Source: Formicarius rufipectus (taxonomy: Eukaryota > Chordata > Aves > Passeriformes > Formicariidae). From it: a stretch of DNA of 64,000 nt. Below the pieces are notes generated by a model, which was not told the DNA's origin, searched no databases, and saw only the letters and a program-made list of their open reading frames with translations. The stretch is taken from positions 434,001-498,000 of the forward strand of contig VXAU01004947.1 of assembly GCA_013399695.1 (NCBI GenBank), given 5' to 3'. Below, piece after piece: positions 62,864-64,000 of this stretch (its first letter is position 1; each line of letters begins with the position of its first letter). Both the position numbers and the translations under genes were made by a program.

Positions 62864-64000
62864 TACCAATTCAGGCAAGTAGAAAAACTTCTGCAAAGCC
62901 TGAACAACAAGCTCTATTCCACTCACAAAATAAAAGCAGAAAAAAGACAGTAGCTGAAGCTGCCCGTGATTCCACAGTTTTGAAAATACAAGCAGTTCCA
63001 TGGGTTCCTAAAGACAGACTTGTGATAAAATCTTTACACTAATTTGTTAAAATTTTTATCCATGCCTTAGCAATATCCTGTAAAGTAATCTCTGTCTTCA
63101 GGAACTACATGGATCAAGTATTTTTGTCCTAATGCCATGATCTCTTTCATAAATGGAGCACAGCCAAGCTTTTTTCCCCATATCTCCAGCAGACTGGGTT
63201 GGAGTTCAGGAGATGTAGATGCAAGTACATAAACCTCAAGAAACTCTCCCCAGGCTGCTGGTTACCTGCTGATAATTCAGCCTCTCTCCAAACATATTAC
63301 ACAATGTCTGTAATAGTGTACTAAGATAGCATAAACACTATGTTTCAGTGCTGCAGCCAACGCTTTCTCTTATACAAAGTATTCAATCTAAAGGAAAAAG
63401 TCAGTAAATGACCAATTAAAAAAAACAGAAATGAAGCACTGTTTTCCCTCATTTTTGCCCTGTTAAATGCCCATCAAGCTTATCACCCTCCTTGAGCATC
63501 CTCCTTTATCACCACACAGTGACAGGCAATTCAGATTTTCCCACTGCAAGCCTGACCACCTTGTTTGTACCACCAATCTCACAGCCCTGACCAGGTGTGA
63601 CCACCCACCCTGGCACTCACACAGCCCAATGCCATCTTGGTGCTGCTGCCCAGCTTCCTCCTGTTTGCTAACATAAGAATGCTTTTGCTTAATATAACTG
63701 CCATGCTACTGAATGACTACTAGATATAGGACAGGAGTTGTGTCAAGAGATTTCCAGGAACAGTCCATCTTTCTTGTGCTGCTGAACTGTTTCTCTCTCT
63801 GAAATGCTAGTGGATTAAGAATTTGAAGAATCCATTTGTTATTGTATTCAGCAAATCAGACACATCCTGATTGTGGGTAATGAGATCTTCTCATTCAAAT
63901 TTCTAAAAATGAAAAATAACTCTCTTGTTCTTGCAGCTCTTTGTAATATAATCAGTTACATATCTGTGTGTATAAAATACTGTTCACCTCCATTTTTCAC
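62864..64000. other. Unassigned noncoding stretch
   Basis: Sequence after the last CR1 copy to the window end. No gene or repeat recognised. The 69-aa frame at 63467-63676 shows no known feature. Confidence 0.5.

Overview
This 64 kb window looks like nuclear DNA from a bird, probably a neoavian and possibly a songbird. Four fragments match CR1 retrotransposons, the main avian LINE family, two of them with the recognisable avian CR1 3' end. There are three solitary retroviral LTRs of a kind common in neoavian genomes. I see no Alu, B1/B2 or L1-type mammalian repeats and nothing prokaryotic: no operons, no dense coding, no CRISPR.

I find no protein-coding exon that I can defend. The longest open frames outside simple repeats (185 aa at 5160-5717 +, 181 aa at 45823-46368 +, 163 aa at 622-1113 -) resemble no family I know and are about what chance gives over 64 kb in six frames. 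The window is best read as intergenic desert or part of a very large intron. Several AT-rich stretches with many TAAT/ATTA words (near 4.4-4.7, 10.2-10.5, 21.0-21.2, 37.6-38.2 and 39.5-40.0 kb) have the look of conserved noncoding or enhancer DNA. That is an inference from composition only.

Layout. 1-11 kb: unique sequence with a long near-perfect hairpin at 4597-4651 and an A/C-rich tract at 8337-8416. 11-16.1 kb: two solo LTRs of different families, both on the + strand (11172-11782 and about 15380-16074). 18.4-19.5 kb: a probable ancient hAT-type miniature DNA transposon and a CR1 3' end. 19.5-48.8 kb: mostly unique DNA, with a 320 bp G/T-rich tract at 36323-36645 and scattered short palindromes and duplications. 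48.8-51.8 kb: a mobile-element cluster, with a CR1 fragment (+), a well-preserved 590 bp solo LTR with a perfect 5 bp target duplication (49137-49726), and an inverted CR1 reverse-transcriptase fragment (-). 51.8-64 kb: unique DNA with a 226 bp (TTTC)n tract at 58367-58592 and a CR1 3' end carrying a 42 bp tail duplication (about 62540-62863).

There is no set of interacting genes to describe. I found no clear new biological system. The observations most worth a second look are the 4.6 kb hairpin, the well-preserved LTR with its promoter-like parts, the G-quadruplex-prone tract and the duplicated CR1 tail.
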